From contig NC_063045.1 of the NCBI RefSeq assembly GCF_018812025.1, forward strand, positions 52,106,079-52,170,078: a stretch of DNA of 64,000 nt. Direction: 5' to 3'. Origin of the DNA: Megalobrama amblycephala (Eukaryota; Chordata; Actinopteri; Cypriniformes; Xenocyprididae). A program made the position numbers and the translations under genes. Each line of letters opens with the position of its first letter. The first letter of the stretch is position 1. Under the pieces are notes generated by a model. The model was given only the letters and a program-made list of their open reading frames with translations, was not told the origin of the DNA and searched no databases. Positions 47,591-60,499 of this stretch are shown here, in pieces.

Positions 47591-50500
47591 CATAGATAGA
47601 TACGTAGATACGTAGATACATAGATAGATATGTGAGGCCCAGCTATCGATTCTCCTCACGTTTGCTGATATGACAGTCTCACATTTCTCTAGGGTTGCTA
47701 AAAAGCAAATATCATGCTTGAACCACCCTGCCTTTGCAACAGTTTGGACCTGCTACCATAGGCTAAAAGTGGTAACAGATAAGACTAAAACAAATAAATG
47801 GCTAAGAAAAGTAAGAGAGGTCATTGCATCTGATTAGGTTAGGCTACAAAAAGAAATTAGCACAGAATATGGCTGTGATTTACACCTAACCCCTGATCTG
47901 ATATTGATTGTATTTGGCTAATATTTGATTGTACTTACCAACAGTGCTGATAGGCTTTCTGTAGGGCATTAGGCCAAAGCTGTACTGGAAAACACCTCGT
48001 GCATGGAAGAGGGGCAGAGAAACGCCCATAATGCGTTGCAGACGTTCTTGAATATATCGCAGCCAGGTGCCACGAGGGTTCTGAACCTGGTCAAATAACT
48101 CATTCTCTCCAAATGAATATATAGGAACCAAATCTGCACTGGAGGAGATATAAAAAAATATAGATTTTAAACAAAATTCTTTGCTCTCGTTGATAAAATG
48201 CATGCATAGAAAGTGCAAAAATAAGAGATAATGTATGAAATCATTATCACAAAATAAACCCCAACAAGAAATGGAATGAATAAATAGACATGAAACACTC
48301 ACTTGAGTTTAAATGTAAAATATTAAAAAGATCTGACTTTAGAATCAAGTATTCCAGAGACAAATGTAATAGTTAAAAATATAGATCTAAATTATAATTG
48401 TTCTTTACTCTGCCTGATCACAACCGTTAATATACCGTTAACTTTTATACCATGTCCAATTTATTAATCAAACTCTTTAGCGTAGATCAAAGTCTTTCCA
48501 TAAATTCAGCACTATTACTTGCAACTGCAAGTTGCAAAAGCTTGTATTTCAGAAATGACCAACTGTTGCTCAAGAGAACTATCTGGCAAAGAATAACTGG
48601 CAAAAATACAACAAGAGGCTCCTGGATAGCCTTTTATGCTATTAAATTATCGTGAAAAACGCAGCTGCTTACCCATGCTCTATTGCAAGCTTAATGAAGC
48701 CCTTCTTATTGGCTAGGTGAACAATGTGTTCACCAGGGTGGGCATCCAAAGCCTCAGGGGCACCACCAACTGCAATGACCACAGCGTTCCCACCTTCCTT
48801 CCGCCGGAGCAGATAGCTGGCACTCTCCTTGTCTGATGGAACCAGGCCTGGAATACACACACACATAAAAGTTGAGGTCTAAAATAAAATAATAAAATAA
48901 AATAAAATAATTATGCTGTTTATACACTGTAGAAATGCTGGGTTGTTTATGGACAAACGTCTCATCCGAAAGACAGGAACCTCATTAAAACCCACCTTGG
49001 CTTTTCTTCTAAGAGTGTGCTTTCTATGACAAAGTTTGTTTATCACATGTTAATAAATATACATATTTACAGTATTCTATCCATTCTACCTGCACACATA
49101 ATGTAGTCTCTGAAGAAGGGGGCTCTGAACCAGAGAGGCAGCATAAGAAGGTTGCTTTTCAGCCCAGGGAAGAGTTGTCTAAAACCTGTTGCCTCCGTGC
49201 AGAAATTTGTAAATGCACCAGCCACAAGAATACCATGAGGATGGAAGCCCAGCACATAATTCTTCCTAGGGTCCAGATCAGCTGTCTTCACCAGCTAATA
49301 AAGAGATAAAGAAGTAAAGTAATTAAAATAATTTAAGGATTTGGAAGAATGTGAAGAAGTTTGATAATGTTTCATTCATTTCTTAAAAGGGCAGCTGATA
49401 AAGGTCAGTGATCATGTGCTGATCATGTGCAGTGCAGTTCTGTATATGGTTCTATTATGATCTTTCACACTGATCTAGGATCTGCTAATACCCAACTATT
49501 ACCAATCACCAACTTGAAATCTTCAACACAATACTAAAACTATACCAACAACACAGAACATTAACAGTCAAAACAGGCTGAATTGGTTTGTGTTTGAGAT
49601 AGGCTATTGTAGCTACCTCACCAGGAAGTTCTAAGAACCAGAATCAGAATCACCAACATAGTTTTTCCAAGAAAAACAAATTTTGCTCTCTGAGGAAAAG
49701 CGGAAGTGCACAGTGAGTGCAGTTTGAAACACGTTTTCATAGACTTTCAGAGATCAATATCCATTCTGCCCTTAACATCCACCAAAAGCAAGAGCTGCGA
49801 CCGTGAGAATGGTGGTGAATTAAAGTCATTTCATGAATATGAAAAATATAAGTGCTTCATCACAGCTGTATACTTATTCCTTCGATGATTCCATCAATGG
49901 CGCTCTTCACAGCTGCACGCGAAAACTGCGTTCTTGGCGGTGTATAGCGTACGTTAGGTTTATTTATTTATTTTTTTTTTTTTCTTAGCGTAAGAAAAAC
50001 TCAATATTTTATGTTCACATACATTTTAAGTACTACATTTATATAAAACAAGATTATCTACTTAAATTATCTAAAATCTCAAGTTTTGTCACTTGTCATT
50101 TCTTTGAAAATAATTGTAAAATGTATTCAGTGTCTGAGTGAAAATTGTTTTAGCCTTTTTCAAGTAAATCCTGCACCATTTTTTTCTTCTTCTTCAGTGT
50201 AGCCATGTAATAGGCCTAAGCAGGATAATGTACAGCCAGCTGGTCATTATTGGCAAAATACTAACTATAGAATGAAGTATTTTAGACATGAATTCCAATG
50301 ATCTGTCTATCTACTGTGGGTGGGTTCATTATTAAGGAACTACTGTTCCACTAACTACTGTTTACTAACACCAGAGATCTGTTTTTTCTGACAACCATGT
50401 ACATTTCTACTAATACCAGAGACTAACCAGAAGAAAGCTGTATGGATGGTCATTAAAAAAGAAAAGGGAAACAAAAGTAGAAGTCTCATTGCACAGCTGA

Positions 50501-52017
50501 CATTTACTGTCTTATCAGGTTAGGAGTGTAAACGATTGATGTCTCTAAATCCTAGTTTGATAATGCCCAATTAATCACACGCTGTTTTTTCACCATAGGG
50601 TGTTCCTTGAGAAAAGAGACCAAATGTATTCCTATCACACCATTAAAGACACTGAAATGAAACAACACTGCACTTGTGGAGGTAGGTTCTTGAAAACTCA
50701 GACACCGTTTTCTTTAAGGTAACAACATTTCCAGCATGCCAGCTTCAATATCCACGTGCATAAGCAAAAGTCTGCTTATTCCAAGACCTCCGAGCTCTGC
50801 TTTCAAATCAAGAGGTTGAATAAGGAAAATTTGTACCGGTGGTTGAAGCAAGGTTTCATCTTAATCAATTATTCACTCTGAATACAAATGCTCTGTTTAG
50901 CTTCAGCAAGGGCTCTTTAATACTAATGACGCATTTAGTCAGATGTCGTGTCTCCTTCAGAATCCTGGGACAAACCCAGATTGTATGTTGAATTGACAAA
51001 AAGGGAATTTTCTTAGAAAAAATGCAATTGTTAGTAAATCGTTTGAGCACTTTTTCCATGATACAACGAATGAAACAATCATGAAAAAGGAAATGGATAG
51101 CCTTTTAAGCAAAATCAAAATAAATACAATCACATTAAATCATTAACCTTCAAAGTTAAGTTGTTTTGATGGGTATAAATGGGTATTTTTGTCTTTCTTC
51201 AAGATCATGGCCATGACCCTTTTATTGAATGGAGTTTAAGCCCCCCATATTGTTTACAGTTACTCATTTACTCTGAACACAGGGTGTCTTCTGAGGCCAC
51301 ATGCCTTCTCTGTTGTTCAAAAGGTGAAAAGACTGTCATTATGGACAGATACATACAGATAAGAGACATTAGTGTATCAACGGTTTAATCACCAGAGTGA
51401 TAACATTTCCCTGAAATGCTAATCAAATCAGTGCTGTTTTGATGTAGCCGATGCACTCACTGTTGAGAAAAACAAGTCTTAACTTGAGACTAAAATAGAA
51501 CTTATCAGTTTAGTTTTAAACTTTATTCCAAAAAGTTTGCAAATTATTTTTTACAGACAAAATCTACAGTATAAATTTTCTCTATACTTATTATCTATCA
51601 ACATTAACTCTCAGATGCATGAAAGGATACATACTATTCAAAAGTTTGGGGTTGGGACAAAGACTTTTACGTTCACCAAGGCTGCATTTATTTGATCAAA
51701 AATACAGTAAAAACAGTAATATTGTGAAATATTATTACAATTTAAAACAACTGTTTTCCATTGTAATATATTTTAAAATGCAATTTATTCCTGTGATGTT
51801 AAAGCTGAATTTTCAGCATCATTATTTCAGTCTTCAGTGTCACATGATCCTTCAGAAAGCATTCTAATATACTGAATCTGTGCTCAAGAAACATTTCTTC
51901 TTATTATTATTATATGATCAGTTTAATATTAAAATATATTTAATAAAAGTATATATTTCTTTTAAAAAAAATACAATATATGTAAAGTTTAGGGTCAGTC
52001 AGTGTATATATATATAA

Positions 52018-52099
<82 letters not shown>

Positions 52100-53386
52100 C
52101 TGTATATATGGGTATGTAGGCTGTGCCTTTTTTCCAGACAATGAATAGACACTAGATGGCAGTACTAGACTAATAACTCATTCTGTGGGCCTGCAAATCA
52201 CTGTTTATCTGTACATTTAAATGGTTTTACCTTGTTTTTCTCCCTGGAATAATAACAATGTGTTGGTTTCAGTTGGTAAAAGCCCTATTATACTGATGCA
52301 TATGATAGACAGCAAAAAGATTGACAGCAAAGAAGACACTGTTGATATGTAATGCCATTCTGTAAACTATGTAAATAGATTACAGTTTAAACCTTAAATT
52401 TTTCAATTCAATTAAATAAATCTCAGAATCGACTGGTCAAGTTAAGGTAGCTTATATGACAGTTCATAAAAGTGACAAAATCTGTTTCTGATCCTATTTA
52501 AAGGTCAAAACAACCAAGAGACATAATGTTGCTATGCATGCTTCAGTAAGTCCGCCCACTCACCTTTATGGGGAAATAGTCTCTCATGTACTCCCACACG
52601 CGCATTCGGCACAGAAAGGGCACTTTTCTACCTCCTCGTGAAGGCGTGTCCCAATCGATGTACCACCAGGTGGCATAGAGCACACTGATGAGCCAGAATC
52701 GAGTGAAGAGCAGGAAGAGGAACAACACAATACAGCAGGGGGCTGCAAAAATGACAGAAAATAAACACACAGGATGCACAAATGCACAGGCATCAGCACA
52801 AATACCTTTACAATCAGGATCTTTCCAACTTAAGACTTTGACCTGGAGGTTTTGAACTATGTTGGTGCTTTGATCAAGGCCTGCACATTCACATACATCA
52901 AAATACATTTGCTAGAACACATTTTCCCCACTTTTTCCAAACCTAGTGATGTGTTTTCAAGAAAGAGGCTTTTGTGTGAGGTTATGTTCTTGATATCAGC
53001 TTTTATTCCTTTTAAGGCATGAGAGCCAATGGATAAATCACAAGCAGCATGAAACCGCACAATTTATAGAACTGTATCTAAATGCATCTAATTTCTTAAA
53101 GGAGCAGCACTTTTTGAATGTTTAACTTTAAAACTGATAAAGTAATTTACTTTAAAATAAAATAATTTACCTATTGCAATATGTGTAAGAATACAGAATA
53201 CAGACTGTGATTAGATCTCATTCAAGGTCAACAATTAATGGCTATAAAAATTAATGACACTAAAAATAAAAGTAATGAAAACGTGCACTTACCGAGGGCC
53301 AGGAAAGAGAAGACCCACTGCAATACGACAGCAGTCTGGATCCTCCTAACCAAAGGCACATCAGCCGGAGCAAAACAAATCTTCAT
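47206..53386 (-). CDS. mogat2: mogat2, 2-acylglycerol O-acyltransferase 2 (complete, 6 exons)
   Basis: MOGAT2 acylates 2-monoacylglycerol to diacylglycerol in the ER; in mammals it is the main intestinal enzyme of fat re-esterification. Exons are 53386-53293, 52742-52564, 49294-49090, 48847-48673, 48138-47939 and 47360-47206. They sum to 1008 nt, or 335 residues plus TGA (human 334). Landmarks: [20 protein letters not shown] in the membrane region, YFP at 87-89, HPHG at 109-112, [29 protein letters not shown] and [20 protein letters not shown]. The [11 protein letters not shown] block and LFTRFW separate it from dgat2. The start at 53386 has G at -3; an in-frame ATG at 53407 would add seven residues. 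All catalytic motifs are intact. Confidence 0.94.
47361..47938 (-). other. mogat2 intron 5
   Basis: 578-bp intron, one third of which is an interrupted TAGA/GACA microsatellite (47435-47633). The open frames of repeated YLSI residues in it are artefacts. Confidence 0.75.
47435..47633. repeat. (TAGA)n/(GACA)n interrupted microsatellite
   Basis: About 45 tetranucleotides with GACA and TACG variants in mogat2 intron 5. Confidence 0.95.
47939..48138 (-). CDS. mogat2: mogat2 coding exon 5
   Basis: 200 nt encoding [60 protein letters not shown] and KPISTV. Three bases shorter than the dgat2 counterpart. Donor GTTG|GTAAGT. Confidence 0.95.
48139..48672 (-). other. mogat2 intron 4
   Basis: 534-bp AT-rich intron with no recognised repeat or gene. 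Confidence 0.7.
48673..48847 (-). CDS. mogat2: mogat2 coding exon 4
   Basis: 175 nt encoding [40 protein letters not shown] and [19 protein letters not shown]. Acceptor TATTCCAG, donor CATGG|GTAAGC. Confidence 0.95.
49090..49294 (-). CDS. mogat2: mogat2 coding exon 3 (HPHG)
   Basis: 205 nt encoding [40 protein letters not shown] and the stretch to [13 protein letters not shown] is at residues 109-112. Acceptor TTTATTAG, donor GCAG|GTAGAA. Confidence 0.95.
51630..52005 (-). repeat. CACTACCATTCAAAAG-type repeat, copy 4 (inverted)
   Basis: Reads in the opposite direction: CTATTCAAAAGTTTGGGG at the left and AAGTTTAGGGTCAGTCAGTG at the right, with GTGTCACATGATCCTTCAGA inside. Runs straight into a TG microsatellite. 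Confidence 0.7.
52028..52097. repeat. (TG)n microsatellite
   Basis: About 35 TG units adjoining a TA-rich stretch and the inverted repeat copy. Confidence 0.95.
52564..52742 (-). CDS. mogat2: mogat2 coding exon 2 (fused equivalent of dgat2 exons 3 and 4)
   Basis: 179 nt encoding [40 protein letters not shown] and the stretch to DYFPIK. 108 + 71 = 179, exactly the sum of dgat2 exons 3 and 4; the dgat2 intron inside the G-G-R codons is absent here. Acceptor TTTTTGCAG, donor AAG|GTGAGT. Confidence 0.94.
52743..53292 (-). other. mogat2 intron 1
   Basis: 550-bp intron with no recognised repeat or gene. Confidence 0.7.
53293..53386 (-). CDS. mogat2: mogat2 coding exon 1
   Basis: Encodes [20 protein letters not shown] and [11 protein letters not shown] plus one base; donor CTCG|GTAAGT. 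The start at 53386 is chosen because its context (GAC ATG A) is better than that of the in-frame ATG at 53407 (CTC ATG C), and because it gives the human protein length. Confidence 0.88.
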
Positions 53387-53799
53387 GTCTAAGCCAGAAG
53401 ACGGCATGAGCCGGCGTAAGGCTGAGAGATCAGCACAGTGCTAGGACTTCCACTCGGGGGTCAAAGTCTGACACCATGTCTTGGCCTGCTCCCCTCCTCC
53501 TTTCATCTACTACCACCTTATCTGATCATACACTGCAAGTGATAGGATTATCACCCAAGAATACCTTGATATTACACCAATGAGACTTTTGACCCCAGAG
53601 GCAAAGAGCTGTGCAAAATTAGGCCTTACAATATGTGCATGAAAAGAATGGATTAATTCAAAAAAAAAAAAAAAAGTAGCTTTTGAGTGAGTCCTGACAT
53701 GCTCATGATGTCATTTTATATTAGGCCTAAGTAATAATCTTCATTTAAATAATCTACAATTAAATACTTATGAAATGCCATAAGACCAGATATAAGATG

Positions 53800-54245
53800 G
53801 CAGATTTCAAAACACTGCTTCAGAGCGTTATGAATCTTTTGAGTCGAATCAGTGATTCGGATCGCGTATCAAACCGCCAAACTGCTGAAATCACGTGACT
53901 TTGGCGTTTCAAGAAGCAGTGTTATGAAATCGGCCATCACTAGATATTGTTAAAAAGTCGTTATTTTGTTTTTTTGGTGCACAAAAAATATTCTCATCGC
54001 TTTATAATATTAAGGTAGAACCAATGTACTCGCATGAGCTGATTTAAATATGTTTTTAGTACCTTTATGGATCTTGAGAGAGGAAGTACCATTGCTGTCT
54101 ATGCAGGCCTCGCTGAGCCATCGGATTTAATCAAAAATATCTTAATTTGTGTTCCGAAGATGAACGAAGGTCTTACGGGTGTGGACGACATGAGTGTGAG
54201 TAATTAATTACATTATTTTCATTTTTGGGTGAACTAACCCTTTAA
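53800..54245. mobile_element. TTAA-type repeat, right end intact
   Basis: Ends TTTTTGGGTGAACTAACCC with TTAA at 54242-54245. The left half has a fold-back (CACTGCTTC and GAAGCAGTG near 53815 and 53913). The left terminal repeat is not seen. Confidence 0.55.
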
Positions 54246-54246
54246 G

Positions 54247-54645
54247 TGTCATTCAAGCAAAGATGCATTAAATTGATTGAAGTGATAGAAAATACATTGA
54301 TAATGTTACAAAAGATTTCTATTTCAAATAAATTTGAAAAAAAAAGTATCGGTTTTCTCAAAAATATTAAGCCGCACAACCATTTTCAACATTAATAAGA
54401 AATGTTTCTTGAGCCATTAGAATGATTTCTGAAGGATCACGTGACATTGAACACTGGAGTAATGGCTGCTGAAAATTTTGCCATCACAGGAATAAACTAA
54501 AATAGAAAACAGTTATTTTAAATTGTAATAATAGTTACAATATTACTGTTTTATTGTATATTTGCTCAAATAAATGCAGCCTTTCTGAGCATAAAAGCCT
54601 TCTTTCAAAAACATTTAAAAATCGTACCGACCACAAACTTACATC
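54247..54645 (+). repeat. CACTACCATTCAAAAG-type repeat, copy 5
   Basis: Contains AAGATGCATTAAATTGATTG and GGATCACGTGACATTGAACA and ends ACCGACCACAAACTT. Its left end abuts another MITE ending at 54245. Confidence 0.65.
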
Positions 54646-54654
54646 CTATATATG

Positions 54655-54656
<2 letters not shown>

Positions 54657-54692
<36 letters not shown>
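54657..54692. repeat. (TAA)n microsatellite with facing (TTA)n
   Basis: About 12 ATA/TAA units followed within 10 bp by complementary ATT units to about 54712, so the strand can fold on itself. Confidence 0.9.
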
Positions 54693-54694
<2 letters not shown>

Positions 54695-54774
54695 AAATAT
54701 TATTATTATTATATTTTTGAGCATCCCTCACATCATTTCCAACAGCTATTATGTCTTCAGGACTTTACTTTAGT

Positions 54775-55902
<1,128 letters not shown>

Positions 55903-56188
55903 TAGGCCTATGGCTGATTATTAATGTACAGTTGTGATTTTCCACTAGGGGCCCTCAAACTTCCAAGGAGGCCCTTAGGATGACTTAAAATGATATAAAA
56001 TAAGATAAAACAAATATTAAAATAAGTTAAAAATCTTGATATTTTTTTTATCTGAATTCACCCTTTTTATCTGAATTCATTCTTCTTTGAAGAACCAGAA
56101 TTCCCAAGTTTTGGAAAACCTGGAGATGTAGTCTAATTTTAAAAATGTGATTTCTAAACCTGGAATGGTCATGTAAATTAATAAAGTC

Positions 56189-56577
56189 TTAAAGGGTTAG
56201 TTCACCCTAAAATAAAAATTGTCATTAATTACTCATCTTCATGTCGTTCCAAACCTGTAAGACTTTCGTTCATCTTTGGAGCACAAATGAAGATCTTTTT
56301 GATGAAATCTGAGAGCTTTCTGTCCCTCCGTTGACAGCTACGCAACTTACACTTTGGCGCTTCATAAAAATAAAGTTCATAAAAAGATCGTAAAAATAAT
56401 CCAAATGGATCCATCGATTTAGTCCAAAATTTCTAAAGTTTAGGAAGCTCTCAGATTCATCAAAAAGATCTTCTTTTGTGTTCCAAAGATAAACAAAAGA
56501 GTCTTACAAATTTGGGACGACATGAGGGTGAGTAGTTAATGACAGAAATTTCATTTTTGGGTGAACTAACCCTTTAA
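56189..56577. mobile_element. palindromic TTAA-flanked MITE
   Basis: TTAA at 56189-56192 and 56574-56577. Ends AGGGTTAGTTCACCCTAAAA and GGGTGAACTAACCCT. The internal GAAGATCTTTTTGATGAA pairs with TCATCAAAAAGATCTTCTTT. In map6 intron 1. Confidence 0.8.
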
Positions 56578-56668
56578 GAAAACATGGACATTTTTATAAT
56601 GAATGTAATTTTCTAATTATGCCAAGCTCCAAAATATTTTATTGGGTAGAAACTGCTGTTTGCCAGTA

Positions 56669-56690
56669 AAAAAAAAAAAAAAAAAAAAAA
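56669..56690. repeat. poly(A) run
   Basis: About 22 A residues in map6 intron 1. Confidence 0.85.
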
Positions 56691-58858
56691 TCCTTTGTAA
56701 TTTAATCTACATGATTTATAATAATTGTAATAATTATATAAAAGTATATATAACTATTATGTCTAACTAAAATAATTGTAATATATAATTAATAATATTA
56801 TTATAAAATAATTATAATGGTTTGTTTTATATAGTCATTTTAATATATTGACACACCAAGTTACAAGTTAAAAGTAAAAAAAATACTGTAAATAAAGCTT
56901 GGAAACTAGCAATTTACAGCAGAAGCACCATGGGTATCTTATCTTTACAGTGGTGTTGCAAATTCTGAGGCAGATTTTGGGAGGAAACTTATGGCAAAAA
57001 GGAAAGACAGAGCCAAACAGCATACCAACAACTGGCACATAGGGGTTATGTTATACCTGGCATTGAATCTATACATGAATATATGTGTATAGAGGGGACC
57101 AAATTCCCCTCTCAATGATACTAAATACAAAGACACATTGGGCTAGGCTATCTAAATAGTACTAAATAATGTCTTATTGGACAATGTCTTTAGGGTTAGG
57201 GGATATTAAAGATAATTAGCTTAGTATAAAAGCAATAGAAGTCAGTACCATTGCAGAAAAAGTGTTGTGGAGTGAAAAAGGTCATAAAATGGAGGTCAGC
57301 TGTGGGTTAAATCTTGCGTATGCTGTATTAACAAAACCTACAGATGGCAGGACATGCAGGGGGCAGGAGAGCACTGGAACAGAAGCTGTTTTTGGAAAAG
57401 GCTTTCATTTTCTTCAGGGTTAGCTTTAGGGCAAAGTGAGGGCAGTGAGTGAATTGTAGAAATTCCAGTTGTTCCATTTGTTGTGAACGTGGTGTTAAAT
57501 TGTGGGGTGTGTGGGATTCACAGAGCACCCTAAAATAAGCTTTTGTTTCCCAGCTAGAATATAAAACTGCTTTTTCATTTGCTTTTATTTGCCTGTCTTT
57601 GTCTAAAACAGATGGAGCTGAAGTTTGTATAGTGCTGTGCTGTTCCTGGTCCTGCATGGTATTCAGTTCCCTTTCAATCATTTTTTTTTTATTGCAAACA
57701 GTGAACAATAAATGTGTAAAGAAAGAAAGTTCTCAGATTTGGGATCTGGATCTCAATTCAAAAGTCTGTCATTGTCATTGTTGAGTAGTGTTTAATTGAC
57801 AGGTGGCAATTTGTCCATAATTCGCCCCCTCGTTCATGTGCGCTTGCAAATTTCTAATTTGTGCATCTGAACAAGATTGAGCTTTTTAAATGGAAATGGA
57901 AACAATGTATATATGTATATAACAATGTATGTATCAACAATGTGTTGAATTTACTCTTCATTAAGATAGCCTTTAGACTTGAATATATTAGGCTGGTTAG
58001 TTGTTGAGTGAGAACTTTAATCTAAAATGCCTTGTGGTGCATCAGGGCAGGCTTTTTTCTTCTTGGAGGAAAATACACAAGAGGAAAAAAACACAGAGTC
58101 ATCAGTTGAGTTTGTGTGAGTGCATGCGTGAATTGTTATAGTGTGATTCTTTAAACTGAAAAGCTCAGGATTACTTTGACTTAATCTTAGTCCTGAGTTT
58201 TGCTTTGTTGCCTTGTCATGCTACAAAGCAGTGACAGGGCTTAAGCTGATGAAACCGGATATATAAAAAAAATGGTCCTGTTACTGTAAGAAGCCTGCAA
58301 AATAATTCTGTGGTGTTTTATTTTGAGTCAGATAAATCACAGGTGTGCCTTGACAGGATGCAGTGGAGAGGAAGTTGCTTCCTTCATTTATCTTCTCTAG
58401 TGTCTCTCTCTCTCTCTCTTTCTCTCCCTGCAGATCAATATGCTTTGGTCTGCAATTTATCTCTGTACGATATATTAGTTGTGCACAAAATCTTGGAAAT
58501 GCTGAGAGATTTTTGCAGTTTAAGTGTTTAGCAGTTATTTTTTATTTTTTCATTATTTTAGGGTTGGTATTTGTTTCTTATTTTTTTATTGTTGACTTTA
58601 AAATAGCACACCATACCTCTGATACAATGTTGTTATAAATAACTAAGATTAAGGTGTCTTTTACATGAAAAAAATGGAAAACCTTTTATGCATTTTGGCT
58701 GTTAATTTACATGACAGCAGCATTTTAGGGGCCTGAAAACTTTTGAAAATAGTTTTTTTTTTAAGTGCACGTTTTTGAAAACAATACCGTTATTATCTCC
58801 GTGTAAACTACACAAACACGAATTTGTGAAAATGGTGATGTCATGCGCATATATAGTA

Positions 58859-59072
58859 GCTGCGTCTCATTAGGAGGCTGCATCAAGAATGTCTTATTTA
58901 AGAAAAGTAACCATAATAAAATTGACTGTTATTCCTCGTGAGGTGTAAAATACTGCAATTTCTTTCTAACTTAGCAATCTAACGGTAACTTTTCTTAAAT
59001 GAGACTGCCTCTGACGTATTCGGCCGACAAATGCGACCCTCGGAGGACGCAGCCTCTGAAATGAAACGCAGC
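58859..59072. mobile_element. 214-bp MITE with TA target duplication
   Basis: Ends GCTGCGTCTCAT (left) and ATGAAACGCAGC (right), with GAGGCTGC/GCAGCCTC just inside. Flanked by TA at 58857-58858 and 59073-59074. Consistent with a Tc1/mariner-type non-autonomous element. Confidence 0.65.
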
Positions 59073-59092
59073 TATTATGTGTTCAGTCTAAA

Positions 59093-59757
59093 GCATAGAC
59101 AGTAAAAGAAATGGACACAGCGACCCCATTGGAACTCAATTGAGACAAGTGAAGCCCATTTTTAGCGATTTTTAGCACTTCCGTTTCTGACGCGCAGACT
59201 CAAACTAAGCTTGATGACGTCAGCAACCTGTCTGACAGATGTAAATCTTCTAGTAGCTGTGCGTGCAAACTGCCATCGTTAATCTTGCAGAGACGGCGAG
59301 CTTGAGCGGGGAGTTCTTTGGCGTGAGTGAGCAGGAGTAAGTATTCTGATTAATTATTTTGTATAGTATTTTAAAATGTAACGCCAGTACGCCATATTAA
59401 GTTAATGCATACTATTGCCTGCGAGCTTCTCCTCCTGTCTGTACGGTAATTTCTCTACTGTGCGACAGAGAGTTGAGTGGTTATGACGCAATCGTTAGCC
59501 TATTTTTACAAAAACTGTTTCTACGGGGCCATGATGTAACATAGAAGGTAATGGAGCCCTTTATACATTGTCGTGTATCTTTAGAAATAAATAATGGACA
59601 AATGGAGTCTTTAAACGCCTCAGATGTAAAGTTATTCGCTGTCAAAGTGACGCCAAAATGAATGGGAGTCAATGGGATGCTAACGCAGGTGAAGTTCTGC
59701 TACAAGATGGCGGCACGCGGCCGACTTCAACTTCCGGTCGACTTCCTTGGGCACTGG
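59093..59757. repeat. interspersed repeat (ACTTCCGG end), unclassified
   Basis: The right part reads CAAGATGGCGGCACGC and CAACTTCCGGTCGACTTCC; the interior has TGGGAGTCAATGGGATGCTA. I recall this as an abundant cyprinid repeat. Ends approximate. Confidence 0.45.
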
Positions 59758-60038
59758 TCTAAAGGCATGTAGTGTTTTTTTACAAAGTGACATCGCCAAC
59801 TACTGGTCTGGCATTCATAATGCAGCAATTTTAGTCTATACACAAACTTTTCGAAAACGCAAAGAAAAAACGTTTCCAATTTTAGTACAATGTTGTTGTG
59901 AAAACGTACCATAAAACTATTCAAAAATATTTTTATTAATTAAAATAAAGCTGAAATGAAATAAAATATAAATATTAGATTTAAAAAAAGTTTAGTATTT
60001 TTAAAAAATTAGAAATGAAACTGAAATAAAATGAGTTA

Positions 60039-60499
60039 AGGCTGCACAATTATGACAAAAATCAAATTGTCAATTATTTCTTTGAAATTGCGATTATTAT
60101 AATTTACAATGAATAATGTTTTGAATAGCTTTATATCATTGTTTGAAGCAGCCGTATGCCATATTTTTATATGAAAATAAACAAGCTGAAAACACTCTTC
60201 CTAAAAAACTTTTATTGCATTTCTATAGCATTAAGCCTCAAATGTCAACTAAACATTGGTCTGGTTTCTTCTTTAAAAAAAAAAAAAAAAAAAGGCATGA
60301 TATTAACCCTTAAGATAATCTGTAAAAAAAAAAAATAAAAAAATAAAAAAAAAACACACGCACATCTTAAGCATGCAGAATAATGTAATGGACTTTTTTT
60401 TCTTTTCTTTTTTTAAATAATTGCGCCTTTGAACTATTTTGTAATTGTGGCATCTGTAATTGTAATCATGATTAGAAATGTGATTAATTGTGCAGCTAA
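60039..60499. mobile_element. degenerate hAT-like MITE
   Basis: Left AAGGCTGCACAATTATGA and right TTAATTGTGCAGC are decayed forms of the TAGGGCTGCACGATT ends seen at 19306. The interior is A-rich. Confidence 0.5.

Larger units (their letters stand above)
49295..52563 (-). other. mogat2 intron 2 (3.3 kb)
   Basis: Holds an inverted copy of the CACTACCATTCAAAAG repeat (51630-52005) followed directly by a long TG microsatellite (52028-52097). No gene or RNA was recognised in the remainder. Confidence 0.65.
53408..54774. other. mogat2-map6 divergent intergenic region
   Basis: The two genes face away from each other. The mogat2 side (53408-53600) should hold its promoter, but no TATA box or GC box is obvious. 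The middle is filled by two adjoining transposon-derived repeats (about 53800-54245 and 54247-54645) and a TAA microsatellite (54657-54692). Confidence 0.6.
58735..59910. repeat. nested transposon block
   Basis: The outer sequence has facing GAAAAC-rich arms (CACGTTTTTGAAAACAATAC near 58767, TTTTCGAAAACGC near 59848). Inside are a small TA-flanked MITE (58859-59072) and a ~665-bp repeat (about 59093-59757). Outer limits approximate. Confidence 0.45.

Noticed and set aside
47354..47659. Open frames of repeated YLSI residues
   Set aside because: Translation of the TAGA microsatellite; no protein signal.
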